This document shows, piece after piece, positions 47,176-59,995 of a stretch of DNA of 64,000 nucleotides. The first letter of the stretch is position 1. Each line of letters starts with the position of its first letter. Below the pieces are notes generated by a model. That model did not search any database, was not told the origin of the DNA, and was given only the letters and a program-made list of their open reading frames with translations. Both the position numbers and the translations under genes were made by a program. Source of the stretch: Sphagnum magellanicum (lineage: Eukaryota; Streptophyta; Sphagnopsida; Sphagnales; Sphagnaceae); NCBI GenBank assembly GCA_021904315.1, contig CM038919.1, positions 9,548,001 through 9,612,000 on the forward strand, in the 5' to 3' direction.

Positions 47176-48613
47176 TACTTTGCCAAATGTTCATATGTTG
47201 TTTCTGCAATTCCCATGTATTCCAAGATGGGCCAATCAACTTGACCCATCACCAAAAATATGTTCTGATCTTTGGGTGCACCACAACTAAAAGCATTTTC
47301 ACCAGTAGCATTATAATGGGCTGTACACATTTTTTTCAATAAAGTACAACCTTTAAATATTATGACATGTGAGTATCCAATTTCTGCAACCTCCAATTTT
47401 TTCAAGCAGATGCAAGCCTCGGCCATTCAGGCTTTAGATAGAACTTGCATGTGGAAGATAGAGACACAAGGACTAAGAATTTGAATGCCGGAAGAATTGG
47501 TCTTAAGTCCTAGTGTTTTCTTCTTGCTCTACTTCTGGATAAAATTTTGGCTGATTTGCCCACTAAGGTCAGCAAAGCCATTTTCATGATCAAATTACAA
47601 GTTGAGGTATTTTTTAACTACCCATGCAATGATGTTCCTTCAATGCTTGACAAGATGTTCCTTCCAGTTGTTCACTAACATGCTTCTTGCTGTTGCACAG
47701 GTATGTAGTGCTCATAGTAAAGTCAAAGTACCACTCTTTCTATATTGCAAACAGTGTTGCATGGTGCTTAGCTAAGCTGGCAAGTGAGGGAGGCCACAAA
47801 TGAATCATCACACCATCTGATAGGAACAATTTGTACACTAGTGTCGTCCCCAAATAGAAATTTTCCTCTGCTATTTTGGGAAGCTTCAGCTGCTGGGTGT
47901 AAGATCTTTGACACATGCAAATTGATCCACAATTGCAGAGAGTTATCTTGACTGCACACCTAAGGTATCCCGGTCTGTAATTGGAGAGATTTGATGTGCT
48001 ATTCAATCTGGTTACTTGCATCTCACATATGCCAAAGAGAATTTGGTCTGAACAAAAGCTAGCAGAAACAATCATCAATCACTTCCAACACATGTTTTGC
48101 AGAATTCCAGAATCCAAGTAGTTTGAAACCTTAACTGAGTGAAGCATCTGATATGTATGTACACAAAAGCCATGCCTGCACTCATGGCAGGAACATTGAC
48201 AAGTAACAATAGAATCACATCTTCCTAAGCCAAGAATCTCTGGCAAGATGTGTGCACAGAGCTGTGCCAAAACCTAGAAAAACACTGACATCAACCACTA
48301 TAAATTTACAAACTCTCACAATTCCCTTCAGAGGTTTTTTCCAACAGTACTCTTCCGCATCAGTTCAATGTCTCAATGCTTTGCATATATCTACAGTTGC
48401 ACAACTTCTCTTCTCCTCTTGAAACAATCAACAAAGTGGATACTGTTGATGATTGCAAATACATAAACAGCAAATCTCCAGCTCCCAATACAAAAGGCTG
48501 CACATTCAAGAAGAGTTCTGTCCAATGAACCTGAGGAGACACATACACAGGGTATCATTTGTCTCTTGTTGAATTGCCTGTGTTTTGTGAATTTTGTTGC
48601 CATGTTTTGGATT
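47176..48613. other. Spacer between Helitron copy 3 and the MGMT gene
   Basis: No gene recognised. Minus-strand open frames at 47,740-48,270 and around 47,180-47,426 are cysteine-rich or compositionally ordinary and match no family I know. The nearest part is probably the MGMT 3' UTR. Confidence 0.45.
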
Positions 48614-49495
48614 CTAGTTGTCTGAGCTTTTGCTCAAATGGCTTGCTTCAAACTCAAGAAGACTCTGCTTGATTTCCACACCGAAGGCATAACCCCGGAG
48701 ATCACCACCCTTGCCCACCACACGGTGACAAGGCACAAGCAAGCACACAGGGTTCTTGCCATTGGCCATGCCTACAGCTCGTGCTTTGCCATGCTCCCCC
48801 ATTCCTTCTGCTTGTTCTGTGTAAGTCCATGTCTCTCCATATGGAATCTTGTTCAGCACTGCCCATGCTTTCCTCTGAAACAGTGTGCCCTGCAATTCCA
48901 CAGGCACAGAGAACGTCTTCCGCTGTCCAGCAAAATACTGTTGCACTTGCTCTTTTGCCTGCCGCACAAACCCCCAGGGATTCAGTTTGATGTTGACAAC
49001 CCCATCACAATGACAGAAAGAGGCAAGAAAACAGACTGCAGGGGTAATCAGAACGTAAGGACAGCGCTCAGTGACAAAGGCAACCATACTGATCAAGGGT
49101 TTGGGGTGTGAAAAACGTTTTGCATAACATCTAGCATGCACAGAGGTGTGCACAAACAGCTTTGAGACTTGAACATAAAAACAAAAGCCATCTCCCAGAA
49201 TCAAATGCTCTCTTCAGCCTCCCCACAATGTACAAAACCCAGCTTGAAGATTGAACCTTCACTGAGAGAGGAAGCTGCATCCCATATGGGGCCTGAAAGA
49301 ACCAAAGCAAAGAGAAGAGAAAGGATACTATACCAGCGCCAATACAGGATATCGTTGATGATGATCATCACTTCCAGCAGGCGGGACTGAAGAAGGTTTG
49401 CCGAAATAAGCCGAGTGGATGGCGAAGTCGGAAGCACCGAGCGTGAAAGGACCCATGGGGGTGTCCACTACGTCGTAAGTGAGAACAGACGCCAT
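48614..49495 (-). CDS. MGMT: Methylated-DNA-protein-cysteine methyltransferase (O6-alkylguanine-DNA alkyltransferase)
   Basis: The last exon (about 49,035-48,614) encodes an almost complete alkyltransferase domain. It has a helical lead-in VRQAKEQVQQYFAGQ, then LFQRKAWAVLNKIPYGETWT (a helix-turn-helix entry), KARAVGMANGKNP with the arginine finger, the active-site motif PCHRVVG with the acceptor cysteine, and a GYAFGVEIKQSLLEFE-like C-terminal helix. The first exon starts at an ATG with good context (49,495) as MASVLTYDVVDTPMGPFTLG, the N-terminal strand typical of bacterial-type Ogt/Ada-C proteins. A splice from 49,372 (A|GTGATG) to 49,035 (CTGCAG|) keeps frame and gives 181 residues, near the 171 of E. 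coli Ogt. The better-looking donor at 49,334 would be out of phase unless a small extra exon exists. The enzyme removes alkyl groups from O6 of guanine in one suicide step. Confidence 0.88.
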
Positions 49496-52365
49496 GGTGC
49501 TCATCACCGGAGCGCACACTGCCATCTCTCTGTCAGGACAAAGACTCTGCAACAACTGCGTGGCAACAATATAAGATTTGTCCAAATCCTTGGAAGCTGC
49601 TGCTGATGAGAAAGTTAGCGTATGAATGAAGATTGGTAAAGAAGTTTCCAGGGTAAAGTGAAAACATGTGGAAAATGTTAGGTTCAATGTTAGGGTTTCC
49701 GATCAGTGATGGAGAACAGAGCTGTGTTTTCTTTATGAGAACATGCGTTCCCGGAGTTCCTAATTGATTAATTACATATTTTCAACTCTCCAACAGATAG
49801 CGACTGTCCATGCAACAAGAAACAAGGCCTTATGTCAGTGGCTTTCCATTATGCTGTTGTGATCACATCAACCTAATGGAAAGAGACCTTTACTAGGCCA
49901 TGAACCATTTGTGCAGAATCACGTCATCTGATGACCAATGTGCACCCTTTCTTACGGTTTGGTCAGCAGCAGCAGCAGGTTGGAAGGAAAAACTGAGAAC
50001 AATCTGTTGTTCTTCCACAGCTTCCTTTCATCATCTTCCATTCTGGTATGCTTCATCGATTAGGTTATAATGTCGTTTGATTCCCGTGGATTTGCTGGGC
50101 TTTGTGAGGAGTCCAAGCCATTCCAACTACCTTGACACGGACGGAGAAGACTACATTCAAGGCATGATTCTCGGAGGTGATATAGTCTGAAGCTCTTCTT
50201 TTCTCATGCCATTTTGTAGTATTGAGAACCATCCATCCGGTTCTGTTACATTCAAAAGGACCATATCATGCAAAGCACATGAAAGCAACAACAACAAACC
50301 GTGAATGTCTGTCTTTGTGATTTCTGACTTGTTTGTGATCTGCTTTGTGAAGCTTGACAAACATCTCTTCTGATGGTCCTCCTACTTCTGATCTTGCATC
50401 ATCAGATCTGTCATTGAGTGATATGGGGTTTGAGAAATTCCGGTTTCTAGCAGCACCCTTTGATGTTGTCTGCAATTGCACCTGCAGTTGCTGGCAAGGA
50501 TCCCGCCACTATGATATCTCTATCACACTCATGGCATCAGTGAGATCCAATTTTTGCAGGTTTCTGTGTGATTCTTTTCTATGCATTCCTGCATTATTAG
50601 TAACTGCGGTTTGAAGTTCCGTGCTTTTGTCTTTATGTTGCTTATGTGATTGAAAGGCGGAAGTTCTACTTCCTGACAATGCACGGTGTGTCACGTGCCT
50701 TATTCGTGTTCTCACAAGTTGCACCAACGACAATTTGACCATGTCTTATGTCTGGAGACTCAGTGATGGCATGGTATGAGCACCTGGGAAGATTTTCTTG
50801 CCTCCTCTGCAGAAATCACCATATATGTGGTACTTGTTTTGCATCTTACTGCCAAACTGCAGGGGAATTTGAAAAATATTGCAAGGGTACTCTGACTTTG
50901 TGTGCAGAGGATCTATGGGGTACAAAGCTGCATCTTCAAGTTCAATCAGTAATTCTGTTCAACGTCTGTCATCTTTAAGTCTGTTCTTAATGAACAGTAG
51001 GACTCAAGTTGATTTTGAGTGTGTTCTTAGATTTGTTGTGACTGAGAATCAGGCTGAGAACAGAAGCGTCAAGCTGATGACCAAGATTTCGACCACCTTC
51101 CACACTGTGGTTAGTTCCATTCACAAACAAATCCTGCTAGATGTGATCTGGAGTTAACAAGCCAGCCAGAGAATTTGGGAGCATCAGCTAGTATAATTTG
51201 GGAACAAATTTGGTGAGAAATGAGCACATGTGATCAGAAGTAATTGTCTCTCCTCATACGAGACCATACCATGAACAATACACAGGTAAATATGAACACA
51301 TTTGGTAAGAAAATACACTGGGAATAAGAGAGAAATGGATAGTCCAAGATAACCCTGTTTGAGTTTGGTTTTGGCAAATGTCAGAAATTCACTGGACCGT
51401 GACAGATTTGTGGACAATCCATGGAATTCAAGGTTGGTGACCTGCTATTGACACTTGTCTTCTGTTCTAACAAATCCAATTCGCTCGACGTTTTATTCTG
51501 CTGTGACCAAAGTTCACATGTGAAGGAATGCAAAGTATGGGTAGTATCATTCATTCAAGCCTTTCAAAGCGTTTGGAGACCAAATGCTTGCAATCATGAT
51601 ACATGGAGATACAACCCAATGCTCAAATCGAACATATAATTAAGATCATGTCCTTTATTTCATATGACAATGCAGATTTCTCTGCTGGCTAAGACAAATG
51701 GAAGACTAGTACACATATACACAACATCCTGGCTAAGGCCTGCATTACTAGGAGGAGCTGCCTCATCCCTCTTCCCAGCTGCAACAGGTCACACGGGTAT
51801 GGACTATGGACCTTCACTAGAGGATGGTAGAAGTCAGGCTCCATGTATGTGATGATTGCTTAGCTCAATTTAGTAGAAACTTTGCAGTTCGATGATGTCT
51901 TCTTCACAGTCTTGATTGTCAATTTGGATCTAAAGTTAGCTGAGGAGCTTGCACGAGGTTGCCCTTATAATATGTATATGCAGCAAATGTGAATCTATTT
52001 TGTAATATTAATAGGATCTGACAACAAGCAAGAGGGTCTCATGAATTACTTGACTTCTCCTCAATGGATCAACGTTGGATCATGAAGATTATCTGCCACC
52101 CATTTCACAGAATTCGCAATTCATGAATGAAAAACAAGTTTGCAGTTGTACAATTTTGTTGTTGTTATGAACTTGAATTAGCAATTCGTGAATGAAACAC
52201 AAGTTTGCAGTTGTACAATTTTGTTGTTGTTGTGAATTTGAATTAGCAATTCATGAATGAAACACAAGTTTGCAGTCGCAAAATTTTTGTTGTTGTGAAC
52301 TTTTGAAGCATCAGCTAGAGCTGCAAGATCATGAACTAAAATAAGAAAGGATTCAGAAAGAACAA
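49496..52365. other. Spacer between MGMT and CHS, possibly transcribed
   Basis: Base composition here is closer to the genes than to the AT-rich deserts, and splice-like signals occur, for example near 50,070-50,190 and 50,350-50,560. I could not assemble a protein that resembles anything. It may hold leader exons, a non-coding transcript or gene debris. Confidence 0.35.
52116..52302. repeat. 65-bp tandem repeat, nearly three copies, downstream of CHS
   Basis: GCAATTC(A/G)TGAATGAAA begins at 52,116, 52,181 and 52,246. Each unit continues AAGTTTGCAGT and TTTTGTTGTTGT. The third copy is slightly shortened. It lies just beyond the CHS stop, where the 3' UTR would be. Confidence 0.9.
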
Positions 52366-54011
52366 CTACTCACCAGTGGGCACACTTCGTAGAACTAGAA
52401 CTTCAAGAGTGAGACCAGGTCCGAAACCAATGAGGAAGCCATAATCACTGCCTTCACCAGTAGTGGAAGAACCCAAGAACTTGGAGCGATGGCGGATTTG
52501 GTCGAGCACGAAAAGCACGGAAGCACTAGACATGTTGCCATATTCTGACAGAATGTCTCGACTTCCCTGCAATTTGTCAGAAGTGAGTTTGAGCTTCTCC
52601 TCAATCTGGTCGAGGATGGCAGGCCCCCCTGGGTGAACAGCCCAGAACATGTCATTCCAGCTTGGGGAGTTTGCAACTTTTCTCGCCTCGTTCAGGAATT
52701 TCCCAATGTTCTTCGAGATGAGTCCGGGAACATCTTTCATGAGATGGAAGATGAGACCCGCTTCCGTGAGATGACCATCTATGGCACCATCACTCTCCGG
52801 CAAGACTGTCTCTCCGGCTGACTGAATCTCGAACAAGGGCCGTTCCAACTGCGGGATGGGATCCGCACCCACGATGAGACAAGCAGCACCGTCTCCGAAA
52901 AGTGCAGAGCCCACAAGTCCATCGAGATGATTCTCGCTGGGTGCACGATACGTGACGGCAGTGACTTCACTGCAAGTGACGAGCACTCGTGCTCCTTTGT
53001 TATTCTCCGCGAGGTCTTTGGCCACTCGTAGGACGGAAGCACCACCAAAGCAACCAGTCTGGTACATCATCACACGCTTCACGGTGGGCTTAAGTCCCAA
53101 GAGCTTGGCGAGTGCGAGATCCGCGCCAGGCATGTTGACGCCACTCGTCGTCGCAAACACTACATGCGTGATCTCGGATTTGGGTCGTCCCCATTCTTTC
53201 ATTGCTTTCACGGCGGCCTCATGTGCCAGCTTCGGAACTTGAACTACCACAATGTCGTGCCGCACGTTCAGAGACGCCTCCATGTAGGTGCAGATACTGG
53301 GATTCGCTTTCAGAATCTCCTCTGTGAGAAACATGTGTCGTTTCCTGATCCCCGACTTCTCACCTGCAGAAAGCAATCAACACAGTCACCCCATTTCATG
53401 ATTTCCATTGGAAGCAGAAGATTGTACGTCCAGAAACTAGCTCCATGCAATGACGTCCGGGACCAGGATTAGCTAGCTAGCTAGCTTTTGAACATCTTCA
53501 TGATGTTCCCCAGCTTCTGATATAAACATTCAAGGCATTCCGCCGGCAGCTAGATCAAGTGCAAAATCTTAGTTTCAGCTGCAGGTGGCAAAGTTTCTCA
53601 TTGACTCTGATCAGATTAGTATACATGAAGAATACACATTTCTTTTGATGTCACTTCAGTACATTAGTATACATGAAGAATACACATTTCTTTTGATATC
53701 ACTTCAGTACTGGTCTCAGGAGTACTGATGGTGACATGCGTTGCAGGAGCCTTACAAATGCGCTTGAACTTGGCCTTGAGTTCTGTTTTCTCGTTGCAAT
53801 TGCAAATATCGAAGAAAAGATCAGGGTAACTGCTCTGAGGGAACTCCGTGGGTGGAACAGCAGTGCCAATGCCGAGCACAGTCGCGGGTCCTTCAGCTGG
53901 CTGCTGACTCCTGATCATCCTCTTGTTGTGAATGTTATTCCCACGACCCACTGCGACTGCTGCACCCTGTGCCACATCAACGTCGTTGCTGATCTCCCCA
54001 CTTGGTGCCAT
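52366..54011 (-). CDS. CHS: Type III polyketide synthase, chalcone synthase family (bryophyte type)
   Basis: Two exons, 54,011-53,756 and 53,363-52,366, give 417 residues. The single intron splits the cysteine codon after KFKRI, the conserved plant CHS intron position. The catalytic triad is present: Cys190 in QTGCFGG, His329 in AVHPGGP and Asn362 in YGNMSSAS. The GFGPG loop is at about 398-402. The gatekeeper phenylalanines are kept (ALFGDG, IFHLMKD), and [13 protein letters not shown] is characteristic of moss and liverwort CHS. CHS condenses p-coumaroyl-CoA with three malonyl-CoA to naringenin chalcone in the cytosol. Closely related bryophyte enzymes make stilbenecarboxylates, and sequence alone does not settle the product. 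The N-terminus is about 25 residues longer than in seed-plant CHS. The final codons ACT-GGT-GAG-TAG contain GTGAGT, a donor-like site overlapping the stop. Confidence 0.95.
53615..53710. repeat. Perfectly abutting 48-bp tandem duplication in the CHS intron
   Basis: Units 53,615-53,662 and 53,663-53,710 both begin ATTAGTATACATGAAGAATA and end TCACTTCAGTAC, with a single difference (GATGTC against GATATC). They lie within the intron, just inside the donor end of the first exon. An (AGCT)n run sits further along the intron near 53,470-53,486. Confidence 0.95.
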
Positions 54012-54301
54012 GACAAAAATATTCACTTTGCACTGGACAAGTAGAAGATTTCCTCTAGATTGCTGTCGGAGCTGCTGAGAAGACGTATTGCTGAATCAAA
54101 ATCTAGTTGTTTATACGAGTGTGATTCTTACACAGTGTATACTGGAATGCAGCTGAACTGGTTTTTGATGAGAAGTAGCTCTTGCTGGATCGACTAGCTC
54201 TAGTGATTTAAGACGTGAAACTGGGAATTAGGAAAAGAGTTGAGAAAATTGGAACTTGTAGTATTTGATGAGATGAGGAGATGAGAAGAGTGGGCAAGTA
54301 G

Positions 54302-54308
54302 TTTTATA
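54302..54308 (-). promoter_or_regulatory. TATA box of the CHS gene
   Basis: TATAAAA on the minus strand, about 290 bp upstream of the CHS ATG. This implies transcription from around 54,275 and a 5' UTR of about 260 nt. No perfect G-box was seen immediately upstream. Confidence 0.55.
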
Positions 54309-57300
54309 GTCCCAGAGAGAGTCTGGACGTTGCTGCTGCTGTGCTAGATGCATGAGTTGATCACACGAGTCAAAAGTAGCACTCGCGGAATTTCTGACGA
54401 CACGCAGAATTTCCTTGATCCAAGTTAGAAAGTGTGCAGGCAGGCAGGCAACTGAATTTGTGGTGACATAAACCTTTGAATCAACAGATCATTTACACAC
54501 TACATCTATGAAATTCGCAGATATTGATCAACATAATATTATTTGCAACAATGAAATGAGTTTGTGAATTAAATCCATGATGATACTCGCACTCTTGAAT
54601 CTAGATGCTTGTCATCTTCACGAGTCCTGCTCATCTTGAATATTCTAGATCTTTAAGAACTGCTAGCTGCTCCTTGAATCTAGCTCAGGACTCTGTTCAA
54701 AAGACTGATCAAAGCTCAATGGTCTCTTCTACTTGCAGTCTAATTATTGTCCTGATCAATTCCCAACTCTATTAAGTTGATGATCATAATTTTATATATT
54801 GTGGTGCTATAAGTTTGTGATGAATCCAGCCATTTACTTAAGAATGCACAATCAACGCCAAAATCAAATCATGAACAACCCATGATTGCATGTCAATTTC
54901 CACTCTTATCTTTGATATAATTTCTCTAGCGCTAATTTCAGATGGATTACTGTAGTAGCCTAGCATGCAGGTCAAGGCGCTTCAAGATGCCAAATATTTA
55001 ATATTATTTTCTTCTAAGATTTTTGGCATATTAACCATTGAGAAATGGATTATGGTATACTTTTTACTTGTTTCAGTACACCTAAATAATATTTCGAAAG
55101 TCTTGAATTTCTTTTTTCATAATTATGTAGACTTGCTGAAACCTGCTCAGCGCTTTTTTGGGCAAACTCTTGCAAAAATGAGAAAATTTTAATTTTAAAA
55201 AAGAAATATTCTGTGGCAATATATTCTCATTTTTTCTGAAAACAATTGCCAATTTTTGAGAAAAACAACTTTAATTATGTATAGCGACCCAGAAATTTAG
55301 CTATGAAATCTGGGGCCCTCAAAAACTGGAAGGAGAAAACATGGTGATTCAGTAAATTTTTAACAACTGGACAAAATTCTGAAGTTGCAACAGCTTGTGT
55401 AATAATCAGGTTTTTTTTTTTCCCTTTCAATTTTGTGATATAAAAAATTCGGCTAGTTTTCTCCCAAAAAATTAGCCAAAATGGTCCAATATACACTATA
55501 GATTTATATTTTTTTAATCCCAATTTTATTGTTGAAAAATTACAAATTTTGCTGAAAAAACATTCATGGAACAATCCAGTAATAATTTTTTAACATCTGG
55601 ATAAAAGCATTACAATTTCAATAGCTTGTGTCATGATCAGGTTTTCTTTTTCTCAATTTTGTGATACTCAATCCATGATGGTTGCAAATGTTTTTTCCAA
55701 CTCATGATTTGCACCTGGGAAAACAGATTTGATAGATCAAGGACATAAAATCTAGAGGTAGGCAGTGTTGTTGACAGTTGGTGTTGTTTGTTTGTTTGTT
55801 TGTTTTTCTTACACATTTCAACTTTCAGGATTTGAGCAATTCCCACTCCAAGAGAGTTACCTGCCTTGGGGTCCATTATTTTGGGGGTACCAACTGATTA
55901 AACTCATCTTTGCCCCTCGAACAACCAAAACACCCAATGAATTAACCCATCTTGGCCCAATGAACAATCAAAGCACTCGATGAATAAACCCATCTTCCTG
56001 GTGAGAGTTCTTCTAGGCTAGGCTTCCTTTCAGGAGATCCTCCCCTTTCCTTATTTGATATGCTTCTTATGACAGGAGGGGGGTTTAGGAACTTGACGTC
56101 AGCAATATCAAATAGATAAGGTCAGCAATATCATCTAGTCAGATTTGAACTCTTTTAGAGGGGGGGAGCCAAATCAAGGACCAAAAGTGTGAAGTCGGAA
56201 TGCTCACAAAAGAAAATTTGTTGGGCTTTCTTGAGACCATTGACCAAATTAAGATTTTGTTGCAGCAAATAGAGGGCCACATGAAGTTCAAATGACTCTC
56301 AAAAAATTAAAACTAATGAATTTCGGTGTAACAACTTCAATACTGCACAAGTTTCTCTGGTTATGGAGAGTCACAGAAGGTTTTAACAAAATTGTAGTAC
56401 CAGACATACATGCAAGATGATATGCATGAATTTTAGTGTCAAGATCCAAGGGTCTTCTGGACAATAATGCTTTCAGTTTACTTACAAATTTAAAACTAAG
56501 GACAAAAAAATGGTATTCCTAGAATTTGTGAAGTAACAAAGCAGAAAAAACACCTTTGGGAATTTTTCATCTTCTTTTGAGAGAGAGAAAAGGAAAGGAG
56601 ACAGACAATATGCAGAAAATGCAACCCAATAACAAACTTTCTGGTGGTATGCAGACAATTCACAGACCATTACATGGAATTCAACAAATTATGTGTTTGC
56701 TTTTGACTACGGGTTTGTCTGTGGTAGACTTGCGCTTCTTTGTCAATGAACATGTGGCCTGCATGAAGTTAGAGAGGGAGAAAGAGTGCGTGTGTGTTGG
56801 GGTGGGGGGGACGGTGGAGGACGCACACATATATGCAAGGCTATGCTCATCTCTTTTCATGCTGAAGAATACTTACTGCTACTATTCAGGTAATATCGTA
56901 ATATCCAAACTTCCAAAGCCCACTTGTAGTGTGTAATATAGGTGGGTGGGTGCATTTGTAACTTTAAGTTAGGTGCTGGGCAATTTTCTTCTTCAACCAA
57001 CGACAACCCACTTTGCGAGTTCACCAGTCAAGTTGTTGTTCTTTGCAGTTGCCATGACTTGGAAGTTGGGACTGCAGATTCAACTCTTGACTGCTTTAGA
57101 ACTCTAATGATATAAACTCATGATTGTGATCATTGCCCAACTCAAATGACAGCCACCTGACCACTTGAGTATTTAGTATTTACCGACTATGGTTTTTCAT
57201 TTACTAAGATCAGTTTCCAGAGCAAGCTGGGTTCTGTTCTGGGGGGGAAGAGGGAGTTTTTTGTGTTTACGTATACAGCTTTAAACCAGTGTTGGGTAGG

Positions 57301-59995
57301 TACTTGGATCATGTTGGGTATTTGACTGGGTATTATGCTCAGTTTATAGGTATATAATTGCCGGGTACCAAATAAATTAAGTACCCGCACCCACCCCGTC
57401 TTTAGCACCCTAAGAAATCTGGTACTCACCCCTGCCCCCCCTACCTGACAACAACAAAATTTCAAACGTGCATTCAAAGGAGTTGAGGTTCTTTAACAAA
57501 ACCCTGGGTTTGTACCCTTTGAAATATACTCAAGGTTTTATGTTCATTAGGTTTAGGGTTAAGGGTCTTTGCTGAAAGATGAAGCAAACAGACATCCTGG
57601 GTGACACTTTTGGCACACTTTCAGCCCCATTTTTCTATTGCATTACTATTATAACTAAAATCTAGGTTTTGTGATTATGTAGTGTATTTGCTCATTCACT
57701 TGTTGAATACAAAGATTTCCATGGCCACTAGCTTTGAATGTAGCATTTTTACTAAATGTTTCATTTATGTGGTGTGCATCAACATTGAATGATGAGTTAA
57801 GCAACTATGGCTTGTGGAAGGAGAACAAGATGATGAAAAAGGTGCTTTTTAAATTTCATTTGTTTGTTGTCTTTTAAGTTTGGTAAGCCCCACATTATCT
57901 TTGTGTGTTCGTTTCTTTCTTTTTTTCAGAGAGGATCAATGTTTGTAGAATTTTGCAATATTTTTACAACTTGCACTATAAGGGGTGGTTAAATATTTTT
58001 TCAAAGAGACATAAGATGCTTTGTGCTTTCGTTCGAAACTAGTGCTTGGTGTTTTTAGGAATAAAGGTTAAATCATGTTTTGTGTTCCATTCAAGATTTG
58101 CAAAAAGTATCAAAGTTTCTGTTTTTGATCATCTTAAATAATTGTAAAGAACATCAAAGCTTTTATGCCATCTTTTATCATCTTATGTGAAGTTTCCATT
58201 GTCAATTTGCAAGGTCAAATATAATGATTGGGTGTTTATTTTTTAGTCCTCATTCAAAAGGTCTTTCTCAATTGTTACTTTTCATGCAATGCTGTTTTTT
58301 TGCTTCTGACCCACAACAATCCACCCCTTTCAAATGAATGGATTATGAATTTCTTATGAACAACATACATTATAAGGAATCATGTTTATTTCAACTCATA
58401 TGTTTGCGACTTTTATTCTAATCAATCATTTTTGTAACTATAGATGTGATTGTCTTCTGTGGCACTTGGTAAGAAAATTTATAATTGCATAAATGATTAC
58501 AAATTGATTTGCAACTGTATATGCAACTTATAATTGTGACTAATGTTGATTTGGATGAAAATGAAAAATATGCTTATATCATCCATTTTTAATGGCATCC
58601 CAAAACAAATGAAAATATAGTTGTTTATGCAACTTGGAAGGTGATTCATAAGCCATTTGACATCACATGGCATCTTTTCAACTTGATTTGTGAGAATAAA
58701 TCCTAGTTGTAAATACACATGTAATTAAATGTCAAAAAAAAAAAGTTGACCAATGAAATTATTAGATTTAATGGTGTAATTATTTTTCCTTAACTTTCTT
58801 CAATGAACTAATCATTAAATGTGTAGTAAGGTTTGGTGGGTTTGTGAAAATTTTAAAGGACCCATGGCAATTAATGGTAGAAATAGGGTTAGGTAGCAAG
58901 TAATATGCATATGGTTAAGTAATAGGTAATTTATCATGTTGATATATGTGATAATGTTTTTATATTAATTATATAATTAATCAGGTTATGTAATTTATTT
59001 ATTAAATAGGTTAAGGTTTAAGTAGTAGGTGTAATTATTTAATTAGGTAAGTTATGTAATTAATCTATTAAATAAGCAAAGTAAGATAGGCAATAGCTAA
59101 TAAGTAGTTAGTAGGTCATATGTATGTGAGTTAAGTAGTAGGTACTTTATCATGTTGATTTGTGATTTTTTAAAACTAATTAGTTATTGAATAGGCTAGG
59201 TAGTAAGAGGAATTTATGGCCCATTCATAAACATTATATAGTTGAATACGATATATATCATACATCTAAATTAAATTTTTTTGGTAAAATTTTGATCTGT
59301 TATAAGAAAAATATATATATAATTTCTTAAAATCAAATAAAGGCTTGATATGTGAAAAAATATAGTTTATTTTTACATACAATTTTTATCATAATTTCAA
59401 GTAAAACTTAGGATATTACATGTGTGAACATAATAAGATTTATAGTTCCATAATTAATATCTAAAAATAAAAATTGAAATCTAAATTAATCTTTTACATC
59501 AAAATAATATGGCTATAAAAGAACTTTTATTATATTTTTATTATAATTTATTTATGATTGATTTGTAATTATTATATGTGAATAAATTGTATATCACACG
59601 TTTTAATTAAATTATATTGTAAAATTATGATATATCAAATAATTATATAATATAATTTTTAGAATAAAATGAATTTGGTTTAAGATATGAAATATATATA
59701 TATACATGTATATATACACTATTCATTTATAAATCATGTGATTAAATTTTCAGGAAATGGTCATTGAATTGTATTCAATAAGCATTTTTAAATATTTTTA
59801 TTTTCAAATCAATTTATATTTTAAAAAGAAAAATATATACATGTGTACATTATTGAAAAAAATTTAAATTTAAACTTTGTTAGTGTCATTTAGACAAAAT
59901 CTTAAGAAGATACCAAAATTTTAAAATGATGTTTTGTGTAATGTTTTAAATGAAATAGGTTAAATAGAATGCACATTACTATTTAATCACAACAA
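54309..59995. other. Gene-free region, AT-rich toward the end
   Basis: No coding region recognised. The first 600 bp is of gene-like composition and would hold CHS upstream control sequence. Dispersed-repeat phrases (GGGTATTTG, GGTACC, ACCCGCACCCA) recur at 57,290-57,430. From about 58,700 the DNA is extremely AT-rich with TAGGTAAG-like simple sequence. Confidence 0.5.

Noticed and set aside
46926..47426. 166-residue minus-strand frame
   Set aside because: It crosses the Helitron copy 3 boundary at 47,175, so it joins unrelated sequences by chance.
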